Assembly: GCA_024362935.1 (NCBI GenBank)
Contig: JANCRA010000123.1
Coordinates: 434,001-498,000, forward strand
Direction: 5' to 3'
DNA length: 64,000 nt
Source: Setophaga petechia
Taxonomy: Eukaryota > Chordata > Aves > Passeriformes > Parulidae
Shown piece after piece: positions 24,732 to 36,237 of this stretch. Below the pieces are notes generated by a model. The model was given only the letters and a program-made list of their open reading frames with translations, was not told where the DNA came from and searched no databases. The first letter of the stretch is position 1. Each line of letters begins with the position of its first letter. The position numbers were made by a program, and so were the translations under genes.

Positions 24732-24959
24732 AGGCTGCCCTGGGCCCGCTGAAGCCGGCGCACACGGAGAGCAGCGCGGCCGTGCCGCCGCCGCCGCAGC
24801 GCCGCGACTCGGACAGGTACTGCCAGCTCTGCACGGCCTGGTTCAACAACCCCCTGATGGCACAGCAGCACTACGAGGGCAAAAAGCACAAGAAGAACGC
24901 GGCCAGGGCCGACCTGCTGGAGCAGCTGGGGAAGACCCTGGACCTGGGGGAGCTGCGAG
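24732..24959 (+). CDS. ZMAT4: ZMAT4 exon (third in window): linker and zinc finger 3
   Basis: This 228-bp exon enters and leaves in phase 1 (2 + 75 codons + 1) and lies between a TTGTGCAG acceptor and CGAG|GTGAGG. It encodes EAALGPLKPAHTESSAAV, a PPPP run, QRRDSDRYC, then finger 3 with C-Q-L-C, twelve residues, H, YEGKK, H. It closes with KKNAARADLLEQLGKTLDL and GELR. The linker is poorly conserved against the mammalian protein as remembered, while DSDRYC and FNNPLMAQQHY match closely. The first ~70 bases are very rich in CG dinucleotides, unlike the other exons. The length is divisible by three, so skipping would be in frame. Predicted residues are 117-193. Confidence 0.95.
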
Positions 24960-25031
24960 GTGAGGCCCTTGTGAGCTGGTGATGGAGAGGTGCGCTGTGA
25001 TTGAGTCCAGGAATGAATCTTGACAAGTACC

Positions 25032-25407
25032 TGTGATGGTGCTCACAGGGGTTCTTGGGCTGGGGAAGAGACGAGGATCTGACTCCATGTTTCAGAAGGT
25101 TTGATTTATTATTTTATGATATATATTACATTATACTAAAAGAATAGAAGAAAAGGTTTCATCACAAGGCTGGCTAAGAATAGAAAAGAATGATAACAAA
25201 GGTTTGTGGCTTGGGCTCTGTGTCTGAGCCAGCTGGGCTGTGATTGGCCATTAATTAGAAACATCCAACATGAGATCAATCCCAGATCCACCTGTTGCAT
25301 TCCACAGCAGCAGATAACCATTGGTTACATTTTGTTCCTGAGGCCTCTCAACTTCTCAGGAGGAAAAATCCTAAGGAAAGGATTTTCCATAAAAGATGTC
25401 TGTGACA
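25032..25407 (-). mobile_element. Solo LTR, family A, with clean 6-bp target duplication
   Basis: This 376-bp element has TG..CA ends (TGTGATGG to TGTGACA) and perfect AGTACC duplications at 25026-25031 and 25408-25413. A 6-bp duplication is typical of ERVK-like (class II) integration. It is the same family and orientation as 24320-24704 and starts 73 bp after the exon. An AATAAA-type signal lies on the minus strand, so it is antisense to the gene. Confidence 0.88.
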
Positions 25408-26108
25408 AGTACCTGCTTGCTCTGGGCTGTAGGCACAGGGTCACAATCCTGTGTGCACACAGGGACTGACTCAGGCAGCTGAGGAAAAAGGACAAGGTTG
25501 ATTCAGAGCCATGTGCAAGAGCTTTGGTTTGCCAGTGAGACTTTGCAATAACAGTTTGATACACCTGGGTCTTCCTCCGTGCTAAATGAAATAATTTTTC
25601 TTTAGGTACTAATGACTGTACAGTATATTGTGCATTTCTTGGTCTCCCATAAACCTTGTAATGGTTATCTTGATCCTCCTGTGCTACCTAGTGTGACTCA
25701 CAGTGCCATCAATGATTCATGTTGGCTGAGTCACTGCCCGCTGCTGGAAATATGTGGGAATAAAACCTGGGACAATAACATGGAAGTGCTCAGTACTTTG
25801 AGCTGTGCCAAGACCCAGGAGTGGCTGAGGAATGTCATTAAGTGTAAATAAATCAACTGGGAAGTGTTTTATTCATTTAGCTCCTGGGAGAGTTGAAGTT
25901 GGAGGTCAGCTGCTGGTTTTTCCCTTCACGGTGGTGCTGTGCATGGTTGGGGTTTGCCCTGGATGCAGTGTGGTGTGGGTGACAGGAGAGGGGACAGCAG
26001 AGCTGTGTCCAGGCTCTGTGTGTGCCTGGTACAGAGAAACAGGAGTGGACCTCTGGTTGGGCACTTCAGGGAGCTGTTCCAGGGGCTCAGCCTGCAGTGC
26101 CAGCCAGG

Positions 26109-26345
26109 TGCACAGGGAGCCAAGGAGGGGAAATCCTTCAGTTTTTCTAACCAGGTCCTGAGCATCTGTCTGTGTCCATCTAGGGATGCTCTCCTGGCTG
26201 CATTTAGCTGCAAGATTAGAGCAGATCTTGCACAGGGAGCCAAGGAGGGGAAATCCTTCAGTTTTTCTAACCAGGTCCTGAGCATCTGCCTGTGTCCATC
26301 TAGAGATGCTCTCCTGGCTGCATTTAGCTGCAAGATCAAAGCTGA
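26109..26345. repeat. Tandem duplication, 120-bp unit, 2 copies
   Basis: The sequence starting TGCACAGGGAGCCAAGGAGG at 26109 is repeated at 26229. Both copies continue through AACCAGGTCCTGAGCATCTG and CTGGCTGCATTTAGCTGCAA, with few differences. The high similarity suggests a recent duplication. Confidence 0.93.
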
Positions 26346-27399
26346 TCATGACAGGTGTGCAAAGCAGCCTCTGCAGTGGCCACCACACCATGACACCCAG
26401 CCTCACCTGGCCAGGTGACATCATTTCTGCCTACAGGGCAGCAGTGGCAGCAGGACATGTGCTGGGGACACCATCCCCATTCTCTCCCTGTCTTTGCTGC
26501 CTCAGTTTTCCCTGGATTGCAAAGTCATCTCCTTCCTCTGCATCCCTGGTGGCTTCTCCCATCACAGCTTAAATATTAATTCTATTTTGACTAGTGTGGG
26601 AGATGAGCATTTGATGCATTGTGTGAGCCTGGAATAGGCAGTGTCAGTTGAAGTACAACATTTCAGCAGCCTTTGATGTTTTGATAATGGCTGTAATAAA
26701 ATATTTATTGATAAATATGAATGTATATTTGGAGAAATAAGAATAGAGATATATTTTTGGACAATTGATATTTATAGAAAACAAAACATTGATTCTTCTT
26801 ACCAAGTGCTCATCCTGCAATTTTGAAGTCCTATTTTCTTCTCAGAAATAAGAATGAGGAGAGGGGGAAAAAAAAAGAAATTAGCATTGTTTCTGCAGTG
26901 TGTGTTGAGTTAAAGCTGCAGCACAGGGCACACAGATCCCTTTTCCTTGGCTGGATGGGGTGCAGGGTCCAGCCCACCCTCAGAGCAGTTCTGTGGGGCT
27001 TTCTAGCCCTGGCACAGAGCTGCTTTGGGACCCACCCTGCTGTGTGGCTGACCTGGAACCCCTGAAAAAAGGAAGGAATTGGGAGTTTTCTTCCTGCAGA
27101 GCTGCCTCCCCTGCACCTTTTGTCATAGGAAGACAAAACCTGGGGGGTACCAACCCCAGATTCCACAGCTCAAAGTGGCCATGGCTCAGGTGGAGGCAGC
27201 CCTGGGCTCCATCTGACAGCTCTCACCCTCCCCAGCCTGTCCCAGGCTCAGGAGAAATGTTAAATTTCCTTCCTCAAGTCACATCTGACCAGGTGTGGTT
27301 CATGGCTGGTGTCCCCCATGGCCCAGCTCTCCTGTTCCCTGTCCCAGGCAGGTGGGCTCTGCAGTGGCAGCTGGTTTGGAAGGTGCTGGGGCCATCCAA

Positions 27400-27690
27400 A
27401 CCCTGCAACAGGTGCTCTGAATCCCTAAAACGAATCCCAAAAATGAATCTGAATCCCTAAAAAACCCTGCAGCCAAACCCTGCAACAGGTGCTCTGAATC
27501 CCTAAAATAAATCTGAATCCCTAAAATAAATCAGAATCCCTAAAACACCTTGCAACAGGTGCTCTGAATCCCTAAAATAAATCTGAATCCCTAAAAAACC
27601 CTGCAACAGGTGCTCTGAATCCCTAAAATAAATCAGAATCCCTAAAAAACCCTGCAACAGGTGCTCTGAATCCCTAAAATAAAGCACAGC
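27400..27690. repeat. Minisatellite of CCCTGCAACAGGTGCTCTGA-type units
   Basis: AACCCTGCAACAGGTGCTCT followed by one to three GAATCCCTAAAA(TAAATC) modules is repeated about five times. Unit length varies because the inner 19-bp module (AATCCCTAAAATAAATCTG) is itself repeated a different number of times. Confidence 0.88.
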
Positions 27691-30073
27691 AGACTCTGCA
27701 GGACAGATGGACAAGGGCTCAGAGATGATGTCACTTGGAGCCTTTGTGTTCTCAGGTAAATTGGTGGTGCTGCAGATGCACCAGCATCAGGCAATGAGCT
27801 GTGTTGCCTTTTTCATCCCAGCTCATAATTTCTTTGTATGCCTTATAAATACCTCTCATTCTGTGCTGTCACTTGTGGTTAGTAAGAAGCAGCTTAACAA
27901 GAACTCCCCTGGAATGGGTTTTAATTCATTTCATGCAGGATGACATTAATAACTTGACTTGTTAATATTTTATTTAATGGGGATGGGAGGACATTCAATT
28001 TTACATGAATGCATGTCACACTGCAGGGGAGGCAGTGCTGATGTGTCTGGAGGATGCAGGAGGGGATGTGAGCCCAGCCAGAGCCCAGAGCTCCCACTTT
28101 GGACTGCTCCAACCTCCTGGCCTGCAGGGCTGAGCTCAGTCCCACAGCACTGCTTGGGGAGTTTATAAAACCAGTTTCAGCCAAGTAGCAGCTCTGATGA
28201 GCTCCAGTGAGGTCAAATTGTGGTAGTTTTTATATCCTGGAGGTGATTGTTGCCTGTGGTGTCACCCTGCTGTTCATTTGAGGCTGGTTTCCTCCTCCAT
28301 CTCCATCCCAGTTCATGGAATCTGCCCAGTTTGGGGCTGCATCTTCCAGCCTGTGGGAAGAGCAGGGAACAGCACTGATTCCACAGGGTTCCCCCTGGTT
28401 CATCTCTGTGAGTAGCCTTGACATGCTGAGGGAGAAAATCATCATCCCCACTTAGGAGCTGCTTTGCTGAAGGCGTTTCCACCTACACCAGTAATTAAGA
28501 TTCACTGAGGCTGCTCTTAACGTGCTGCTAAATTAGCTGAGCAGCAGAACCTTATTACCTTAAATTAAAGAATTACCTGTTTCTTAGTTCTCCAGTCCCA
28601 CTCTGATGTGGAGATCCTGGTGGGGTCCAAGTTCTGAGGCTGCTGCAGTGTGCTGACACAACATTCCTGCCCTTCCCATTCCTGCCCTTCCCATTCCTTC
28701 ACCTGCATTCTGGGAGATTCATGTGGCTCCTGATGCCTTTTGGTTGAATAAAGGGAAACAGGAGCTGCCAACAGGACAAAGGGCATGACTGTAAAATCAT
28801 CACTTCTTCATCAAGAATGAATTCTGTAAGGAGAAAATCCATATGCACATTTGCAAATTGATTTTTGTTCTGTGCCACGTCGTGACACAGAAATACAGAA
28901 ACTACTTAAATACCTCTGCAGTTGCTGGCTTGTTGTTTTCAAGCACTCATCTGAATGCTTTTGGAATATTATTTAAAGCTGATTTTCGTGTTGTGCCAAA
29001 TTCCTGGGTGGGAGATATTATGAAGTGTTTGAGAAGAGTGGGGCTGTTGGTGTAGCTGGTTCCTAGTGCAGAACAAGACAAGGGATTTTTTGAGAGCCAA
29101 AAAAAGCAGGTCCAGCTGGGGAGGAGTCAGTGTGTTTATTACCTGTGCAGTTCATTATGCTGAGCATGGACTGATCAAATTTGACAATGCCACACATTAT
29201 TTGTTCTGAATGAGTCGTTCTAACAGTTTTGGCAAAGAAATAATACTGTAGAAAGCCAGAAGAGACTATTACAAGGAACATTAGGAGTGTTGCTGAGGAG
29301 CACAGCAATCCCTGCTAGGAATCCCCAGTGTTTCCAAGCAGAGCCCTTGTTCTGCAGCCAGGAGAGAGCCCAGCAGGTGAGAGAGCTCCTGCTTTGGCTT
29401 TTTGGGGCTGCCAGCCTTGACCTTCAGCCAGAGGCTCTGGGAGAGCAGAATCTGTGCTTGGCTGGTTCACTGTGCTGGATAAATCAGAGTGGATCCCTCT
29501 GGGGAGAAGAGAGCTCCTAAGTGGTCTGGCTGCTGAATGTGCTAACAGGGGAATTGCTCTGAATTATGATCACTACCAAAAACCAGAGGGATAAATGGTG
29601 CCTGGAGTGCTTGTTAGTGTGAGCACAGTTCTGATGCCCTGAGGAGAGCACAGGAGAGATTCACCACGCTCTCAGGAGGGATGAGCCTTTGAACCTGGCT
29701 TTCTTCTGCTCACTTCTAAAAATACTCCTTTAAGTTTCTCTAGTGCTTGGATAGCCTGGCCTGGAAAAGTCAATAGGTGGGTCACTGTAAAGAGAAATGT
29801 CTGTGAAAATGGAAATGAAATGTGGGCTCCAAGTACCTTCTAATTAACTAGAAGTTTGCTTAGAGCACAGGTTACTGCTTTTTTTTCCTATTTCTCTCCC
29901 TTTCTTCAGTCATTTTCACTTGCTTGTAATTCCTAGCTGCCATTTTGAACAGTCTGTACCCCAGAGTGTTTCCCTCTGGTGCAGCCCCTGCTCCCCTGAG
30001 CCTCGCCACGTGGCACAGGTGGAACCAAGACTTAATTAATGAATAATTAGTTAATTTTTGCTTTTCTTCACAG

Positions 30074-30170
30074 GCCTGAAGCGCAGCTACACCTGCAACA
30101 TCTGCAACGTCACCCTGAACTCCATAGAGCAGTACCATGCACACCTGAAGGGCTCCAAACACCAGACCAA
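30074..30170 (+). CDS. ZMAT4: ZMAT4 exon (fourth in window): zinc finger 4
   Basis: This 97-bp exon lies between a TTTTCTTCACAG acceptor and CCAA|GTGAGT. It completes a Gly codon at its start, encodes 31 residues and leaves in phase 2. The protein reads [18 protein letters not shown], then [13 protein letters not shown]. Finger 4 has C-N-I-C, twelve residues, H, LKGSK, H, which is the same spacing as fingers 2 and 3. The segment is almost the same as the mammalian protein as remembered. Predicted residues are 194-224, with the Asn at 225 split over the last intron. Confidence 0.95.
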
Positions 30171-30207
30171 GTGAGTGTCCCTGTGCCTCTCTCTCCCAGG
30201 GGCTGCA

Positions 30208-30238
<31 letters not shown>

Positions 30239-30350
30239 AGGGTGGGATGCTCTGGGTCAGTGCTTGGCCCTCCAGCCCCCCCAGCAGAGGAGCCCTGGGG
30301 GCTGTGCTAGCACAGGTACCAGAGGCACTCCAGGTGGAGGAAGGCAGGGC

Positions 30351-31180
30351 TGTTGTGTTGTGATTTCAGGGTTTACCTCAGAACCTCGGGTCCCTCCCCT
30401 GATCATTCCCTCCCAGGTGTGTCAGTCCCCTCTCCTTTCCCCTCCCAGCACTGCCTGTCAATCCTGGCATTCCAGAATTGGCAGATCCAAAGGATGCCCT
30501 CTACCCCTGGGGGCATTGGGCCATCCAGGTGTCCTTTGTCCCTTTGTCCCTCCCCTCCTGTCCCTGCTTGGTGGCTCCCTGCCCCTTCCCTGCCCCTCTG
30601 CCCGGGGTTCAAAGGAGCAGCAGCCACGGGCTCAGGGAGTTCTGTTGGAGCTGCTGCTGCATTCAGAGGCCTGAGGGCCAGAATAAAGCTCTGGATCCAA
30701 AGCCTCCATCAGAACCGACTCCTTCCCTTCACCATGGCCTCAAAGCTTCTCCACAGAGGGAAACCTGAGGAGCAGCCCCTGTTATGGGGGGAAGCTCCAT
30801 CCCAGCACCACCAGAGCTCCTGCAGGCCTGACCTTGTCCCCACGGGCCAGCTGCAGCACCCAGGCAGCCCAAAGTGTGTGTGGGGTGAAACACCACACAC
30901 ACAGCCAGCCCAAAGTGTCTGTGGGGTGAAACACCACACACCCAGCCAGCCCAAAGTGTCTGTGGGGTGAAACACCACACACCCAGCCAGCCCAAAGTGT
31001 CTGTGGGGTCAAACACCACACACCAGCCAGCCCAAAGTGTCTGTGGGGTCAAACACCACACACCCAGCCAGCCCAAAGTGTCTGTGGGGTCAAACACCAC
31101 AATTGCCACTGTTTGGTTCAGCACCCATGGCCAGACCAGCTCAGGCACATCCCATCCTCAATATTGGTAATATCCCAATA
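30351..31180 (+). mobile_element. Solo LTR-like element, family D, copy 1
   Basis: This 830-bp element starts TGTTGTGTTGTGATTTCAGG and ends near ATATCCCAATA. It is flanked by CAGGGC at 30345-30350 and 31181-31186, a perfect 6-bp duplication. The same element occurs inverted at 61720-62420. An AATAAA lies at 30682-30687 in plus orientation. The 3' end is not a standard CA, so its boundary, and its LTR nature, are less sure than for family A. It begins 180 bp after the exon donor. Confidence 0.68.
30866..31105. repeat. 41-bp tandem repeat, 6 units
   Basis: Six copies of a 41-bp unit (CAGCCCAAAGTGTCTGTGGG, GT(G/C)AAACACCACACACC) lie inside the family D element. One unit has lost a base. The inverted sister at 61.8 kb has three units. 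Confidence 0.93.
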
Positions 31181-31707
31181 CAGGGCTTGAACCCACATGG
31201 GTTTGCAGTCCCACTGACTTGTGGATAATGATACTGAGTTTGCAGCTTCCTTCATTTGTGGAACCTCAGAAGAGACACCATGAGCCTAAGGGGATTAGGT
31301 GTTTCCCAGTGAAATAGTTCTTTTGCTGTGATTTAGAGTAATTATGCATTACCCAGCTATGAGAACTGGGGGGAGTCTGCTCTGTCAATTACTACAAATT
31401 ATTAAAATGAAGTGATGGAGAAACATGATACCAGAGACTAGATTAATGAACTAATTGCTCTTAATGCACTTATATGTGAGCTTTGGGAACCATTTCAGGC
31501 TGAATCACTTGGAACTGCCCTGATTAGGAGAGGAATATAAAGGGATATACCTGAAGTGCTTCAGATAGCTTTGAGGATACTCTGAAAAGTGAGCAGGATG
31601 AGCAGAACTAGCAATGACTGCTCATTTTGCTTAAGCCAGCAAAGGATAAAACCAGCCCTTCCTCAGCTGATGTCAGACCTTCTCACGTTTCTGGTGTTAT
31701 TCACATT

Positions 31708-31796
31708 TATTCTATTTATTTATTTATTTATTCTATTTATTTATTTATTTGAATTTATTTGAATAGCTTTATTCTATTTATTTATTTATTTGAATG
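31708..31796. repeat. ATTT tetranucleotide microsatellite
   Basis: TTCTATTTATTTATTTATTT blocks are repeated three times, separated by TTGAATAGC-type interruptions. This is simple-sequence DNA with no further signal. Confidence 0.9.
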
Positions 31797-32164
31797 CCCT
31801 CCAAATGCAGCAGTGCAGCACACCTGGCAGTGCAGGTGTGTTGTGGAGCAGGGGGCTGGGCCAGGTGAGTGAGCCAGGTGTGATTTTGGGCTGTTCCATG
31901 AACAATCTGTGACCTTGGCTGCCTCCATCTCCTGCTGGGGGATCCCTGCCCAGCCAGGTCATGTGGGAGCAGCTGGGACAGGGTCAGGGTCCACACCCAG
32001 TGCAAGAAATTCCCAGTGCTGGAAAACAGCTGAGAGCTCTTCCTCTTGGAAACCTGGAATGGCAGCATCTGTGCTGTGCTGCCCTGGCCCAGAGCTGTCA
32101 TTTATCCTTCCCTTTCCAAGTCTGTGTGATTATTGCTGTGCTTGCTGGTGGTGTTATTGTGAAG

Positions 32165-32795
32165 GATGAAGAAGTTTATCTCAAACCAGAGCAGCCTCGT
32201 GGATGGGAGACAGAGATTTGCAGGAAGATGTGTCCAGTTCTCCACACCAGAAGGGTCCTCTGGGTTATCCCCACACCCTCTGCTCTGTTGTGCAGTCTCC
32301 TGCAATTAGCAGAGATGAAGAAATCTCTGTCAATGAACACCTGGGGAAGTTATTTGTGCTTTGACTGTGGTAAGAGTGACAGATGACACGTGTGCCCTGG
32401 GCTCAGCCCATTCCAGAGAAAGAAGTTCATCTCAAACCAGAGATAAACTCAGAGCAGCCTCATGGGTGGGAGACAGAGATGTGCAGGAATCTGTGTCACC
32501 AATCCCCCACACCAGAAGGGTCCTCTGGTTTATCCCACACCTTCTGCTCTGTTGTGCAGTCTCCTGCAATTAGCAGAGATGAAGAAATCTTAATTTCTAG
32601 TGCTGTGAATGAGCACCTTGGGAAGTTATTTGTGCTTTGACTATGGTAGGACTGACAGATTACACACTTGCCCTGGGCTCAGCCTGGTCTCAGATAAAGA
32701 ATTTTGTCTCAACCCAGGGCAGCCTCATGGAAGGGAGACAGAGATGTGCAGGAATCTGTGTCACCAATCCCCCACACCAGAAGGGTGCCTGGTCA
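32165..32795. repeat. Tandem array, ~255-275-bp unit, about 2.5 copies
   Basis: GAAGTTTATCTCAAACCAGA (32170), GAAGTTCATCTCAAACCAGA (32423) and GAATTTTGTCTCAACCCAGG (32698) begin three copies. They continue through GGGAGACAGAGAT, CACACCAGAAGGGT and GTTGTGCAGTCTCCTGCAAT; the third copy is cut short. Several frames stay open across copies, but none has a recognisable domain, and the copies differ by indels that break frame. Confidence 0.88.
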
Positions 32796-33479
32796 GCAAA
32801 GGAATGTGCTGGGCAGCACAAGCAGATTCTGGGCTGTATCTGTGTCTCACCAGCTTTTCCAAGCAATTGCCTCTTCCATACAAAGAAAGGGACTTTGGGA
32901 ATGCAGAGCTGGTCCTTTGTGAGTTCCCAGAGCTGTGCTGTCCATGTGGCTCCCAGGTGTGCTCTGTGCACAGTGAGGATCATCCCCTTCTTGCTCCTCA
33001 GCCACTGTTCCCCCTGGTTTCTGCTGTTCTCATTATTGCTGCTTAATGTCAAGGCTGTCCTCTGCCTCCTAACTCAGGCTGAAGCCACTGGACTGCAGTT
33101 GCCAAGGCAACAAAACATTTTATGTAGCTGTCCTACTTCATACAGTTAAAAACTAAACAAACCTGAAGAAAGGGGCAGTTAGGGAAGGGCTGGGCTGAAG
33201 GGACACAGGGGTTTTGCTCTGGGACAAAGGGCAAAACAGGGAACAGTGATTGCAGGAAGGATGCTGATACCACCCAAAAAATGCCAGGCAGATGAGTTTC
33301 CTGGAAAGCTGCTTCAGGAGCTCAGAACTTTCATGAGGCATGAGCTGCATTGTGGTTATTTATGACTGCTCCTGAGAGCTCTGCAGAGCTGAGAGCCCCA
33401 GTTAGAGCTGCCTTAAATAACCCACCACACTCACCAGGAGCTTGGCAGCTGTGCTAGCCAGGAGCTGGCACTGCCCTGG

Positions 33480-33810
33480 GGAGGGCTGGGGATCCTGGGG
33501 CTCCATGGGCAGCACAATTTGAGGGTTGGGGGTCCATGGGCAGCACAATTTGAGGGTTGGGGCTCCATGGGCAGCACAGTTTGAGGGTTGGGGGTCCTGG
33601 GTCTCCATGGGCACCACAATTTGAGGGCTGGGGGTCCTGGGACTCCATAGGCAGCACAATTTGAGGGTTGGGGCTCCATGGGCAGCAGAATTTGATGGCT
33701 GGGGGTCCTGGGGCTCCATAGGCAGCACAGTTTGAGGGCTGGGGGTCCTGGAGCTCCATGGGCAGCACAGTTTGAGGGCTGGGGCTCCATGGGCAGCACA
33801 ATTTGAGGCT
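33480..33810. repeat. Minisatellite of CTCCATGGGCAGCACAATTT-type units
   Basis: Eight or nine units of CTCCATGGGCAGCACAATTTGAGGG-type sequence alternate between a short form of about 36 bases and a long form with an extra GGGGTCCTGG. The mixture gives an irregular period. Minus-strand open frames here reflect the repeat. Confidence 0.9.
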
Positions 33811-34959
33811 TTTACCCAGCAGCTGAGCTGCTCTTCCTTGAATGGTGTGGCCAGGAGAAATTAATCATTCATAGGAACTTCAGGTGCTACCCCAAGTGCT
33901 TCTGACTGCATTTGTTTGACCAAAAGAGGGCCAGCTGTGGGTCTGTCACATGTGCCAGAGTCAGAGCTGAGATCTGAGCTCCTCTGCTTGGGCTGGCAGC
34001 CATGGAGGGCTGAGATCCAGCCCTGGTAATTAACAGTCTGACTGTGTGGGGATAACCATTCCCACTTCCATAAAGAAGAACTTTGTCTTCTCGCCTTCAT
34101 TTTTGTCTCTTTGATCAGCCAGACCTCTCTGCCACATCTAGAGCTCACAAATGTATTCCAGGCTTTTATAATCACTCATTTGCACTTTCATAGATGCTAA
34201 TACATGGAAGGGTTTTCCTTTCAGACTCAGGCTTGCTGGTTGATTTCAGGATTTTTGCAGAGAGAGGACCCAATCCTGCAGCCATCATTGGGGTAAAACC
34301 AATTCAGTGGTCAAAATTAACTCTGAGGGGTTGGGAGTGGTCATGTCCAGTAGGGGAGGGGGCTCTGCAGCCTTTCCTGCCCAGCTCTCAGCCTTGACTT
34401 TGGGCAAGCCCAGATGGTTGATGTCCTGCTGAGGAGCAGAGGCAGCAGGCTTGGGCCTGGGCAGGCTCTTTCTTCTTTTCTTTCCTTTTTTTATTTTCAG
34501 GCTGAGAACACAGATGTCTAATTGGAACAGGGTATTTATCAACATAAGCTGCTTGGCTATTCAGGCATGAGCTAATCAAAATATTGTTAATATCATGCCT
34601 TGAGAAATGTCACCCTTTCCCATGGTTGCATTTCCATCACTTTTCCCATCTATTTAAGAAGGTGTGAACGAACACTGACAGCCTGTTGTGGCTGAAGCTT
34701 GTCCCAGGGTCTGTGTGTCTGGCACAGCCAGCACATGGGGAGCTCTGGGGCTGCCTGGCCTGGCTCCACCTGGGTCAGATTTAGTGCCAAATGCTGTTTC
34801 TGTTTCTCCTGGATGCTTCCAGCCCTGTTCCTGGTGCCAGCAGGTTGGGCTCCTTCTACACAACCTTGATGGAACCCAGGACATTCCTTTGGAGGACTCA
34901 AGAGCTCAGAGACCTTGGCACAGAGTCACAAACATTTATGCCTTTGATTTTAGCCCATG

Positions 34960-35508
34960 GAAACAATTACCAACTTTGTGTGAAGATTTACAAGCCACAA
35001 GAGTTTGAGTGGAATGACAGTGAATTTGTCACAGGGTGAAAAAGTAGAATTTTGGGGGTTTAGAATGGGGGTTCAAGAGGCAAGATGGAGGAATCTGGGT
35101 GTGTCCTGTCCTCCTCCTCCGTCGTCTTCTTCGTCTTCTTTGTCTTCGTTGTCTTCTTCTTCTTCTTGTCCTCCTTCTCCTGCTGTGATGGTGACACTTT
35201 TGGATTGGTTTAGAGTAGAGACAGACTGTCTGACATAGGTGGTATGTATTGGAAAATTATTGTAAATAAAGCACAGGTAGTTCTTAGTATAAAAAGCCAA
35301 CAGCACCCCAAGGGCAGGGACTGTGCCACAACCCAACCTGCTGGACAGATCTCAGCAGGACAGAGAAAGAATGGAATAGAGAAGAGAAAATAAACAGCCT
35401 TGAAAAGCAGAACTGACAAATCTTGACTTCTTCTTCGGTCACAGGGCTGGGAAAAAAGACTTTCTAATACCTCAGGGGTCACTTCAACCACGAAAACCTG
35501 AGACATCC
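34960..35508 (+). mobile_element. Probable LTR with TATA box and poly(A) signal
   Basis: A TATAAAAAG (35288) is followed about 100 bp later by AATAAA (35389-35394) and a U5-like tail ending near CCTGAGACA. This is the promoter-to-polyadenylation spacing expected in a retroviral LTR in plus orientation. Upstream is a TCTTC-rich tract (35110-35180). The 5' end and the target duplication were not found, so the start is approximate. If functional, the signals would be in the ZMAT4 sense direction, 0.85 kb before the last exon. Confidence 0.55.
35108..35182. repeat. Pyrimidine-rich TCTTC/TCC tract
   Basis: About 75 bases of CTTCTTCGTCTTC-type sequence, nearly all C and T on the plus strand. It lies inside the probable LTR. 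It is not placed as the polypyrimidine tract of any recognised exon. Confidence 0.85.
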
Positions 35509-36237
35509 TCCCTCAGGATGAAGGTGTTCTTTGACAGAAGATTTCCTGTAAATTTCTGGAAATTGTAGTAACTGAGTTGTATTGTGCACTTCACACCCAA
35601 GCCAAATGATTTTGTTCTACAGTAACAGTAACTCTTGGAAATAGTAGCATTTCCATGAGTATATAGTGGGTTATGGTAAAGGAGCCTTTAGAGCAGTAAC
35701 TACTCCAGAAGATGAATAGTTACAAAAGGTAGATGGAATTGATAGGCATTTTAATTTGTCATAGTTTCAGTTCCAGGGAGCAGCTGAATAATTACACTGC
35801 CTGTGGAAGAAAGGGAATGTAATACTTCCCCTCATTATAGATCTGACTTGTCTCCCTTCCCTTTTAATGTAAGTGAAAATGAAGATATCTCTGATATCTT
35901 CTGTTTTGATCATAATTTGAAAGCCCCAGAACAGCCTGTACAGCTCTGTGTTGTGGTGTGGGGTGTAGAGATTAATCATTTTAATGCAAAACCCAAACAC
36001 TGGGTTAATTGCTCAAAGCACAAACCTGAGCTTGCCAATGCCAATTCCAGTGAGGAATTCCTCATCAGCTGAGCTGTGCTGGGCCATGGAGGAGGCCAGT
36101 TGGGCAGGATTTGTGAGGCTCTTAAATTCTAATTTAAGACCTAAAGAAAGGAGACTTTTTCCAATTTGCTGTGGTGGTTTTCTTTCATAAAACACACCAG
36201 GATGGAGCGTGACTTGTGCTTCTTTCATCTCTTGCAG

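Larger units (their letters stand above)
24960..30073 (+). other. ZMAT4: ZMAT4 intron (5.1 kb)
   Basis: The intron begins GTGAGG and ends TTCTTCACAG, phase 1. It contains the LTR at 25032-25407, a 120-bp tandem duplication at 26109 and a short minisatellite at 27400-27690. Elsewhere (25410-26100, 26350-27390, 27700-30073) no other gene, RNA or repeat is recognisable apart from short CCCATTCCTGCCCTT duplications near 28670. Confidence 0.85.
30171..36237 (+). other. ZMAT4: ZMAT4 last intron (6.1 kb)
   Basis: The intron begins GTGAGT and ends CATCTCTTGCAG, phase 2. It holds an eight-unit GTCT run (30210-30241), a VNTR-bearing LTR (30351-31180), an ATTT microsatellite, tandem arrays at 32.2 and 33.5 kb and an LTR near 35 kb. 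In 31190-31700, 33815-34900 and 35520-36237 I see nothing further. Confidence 0.85.
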
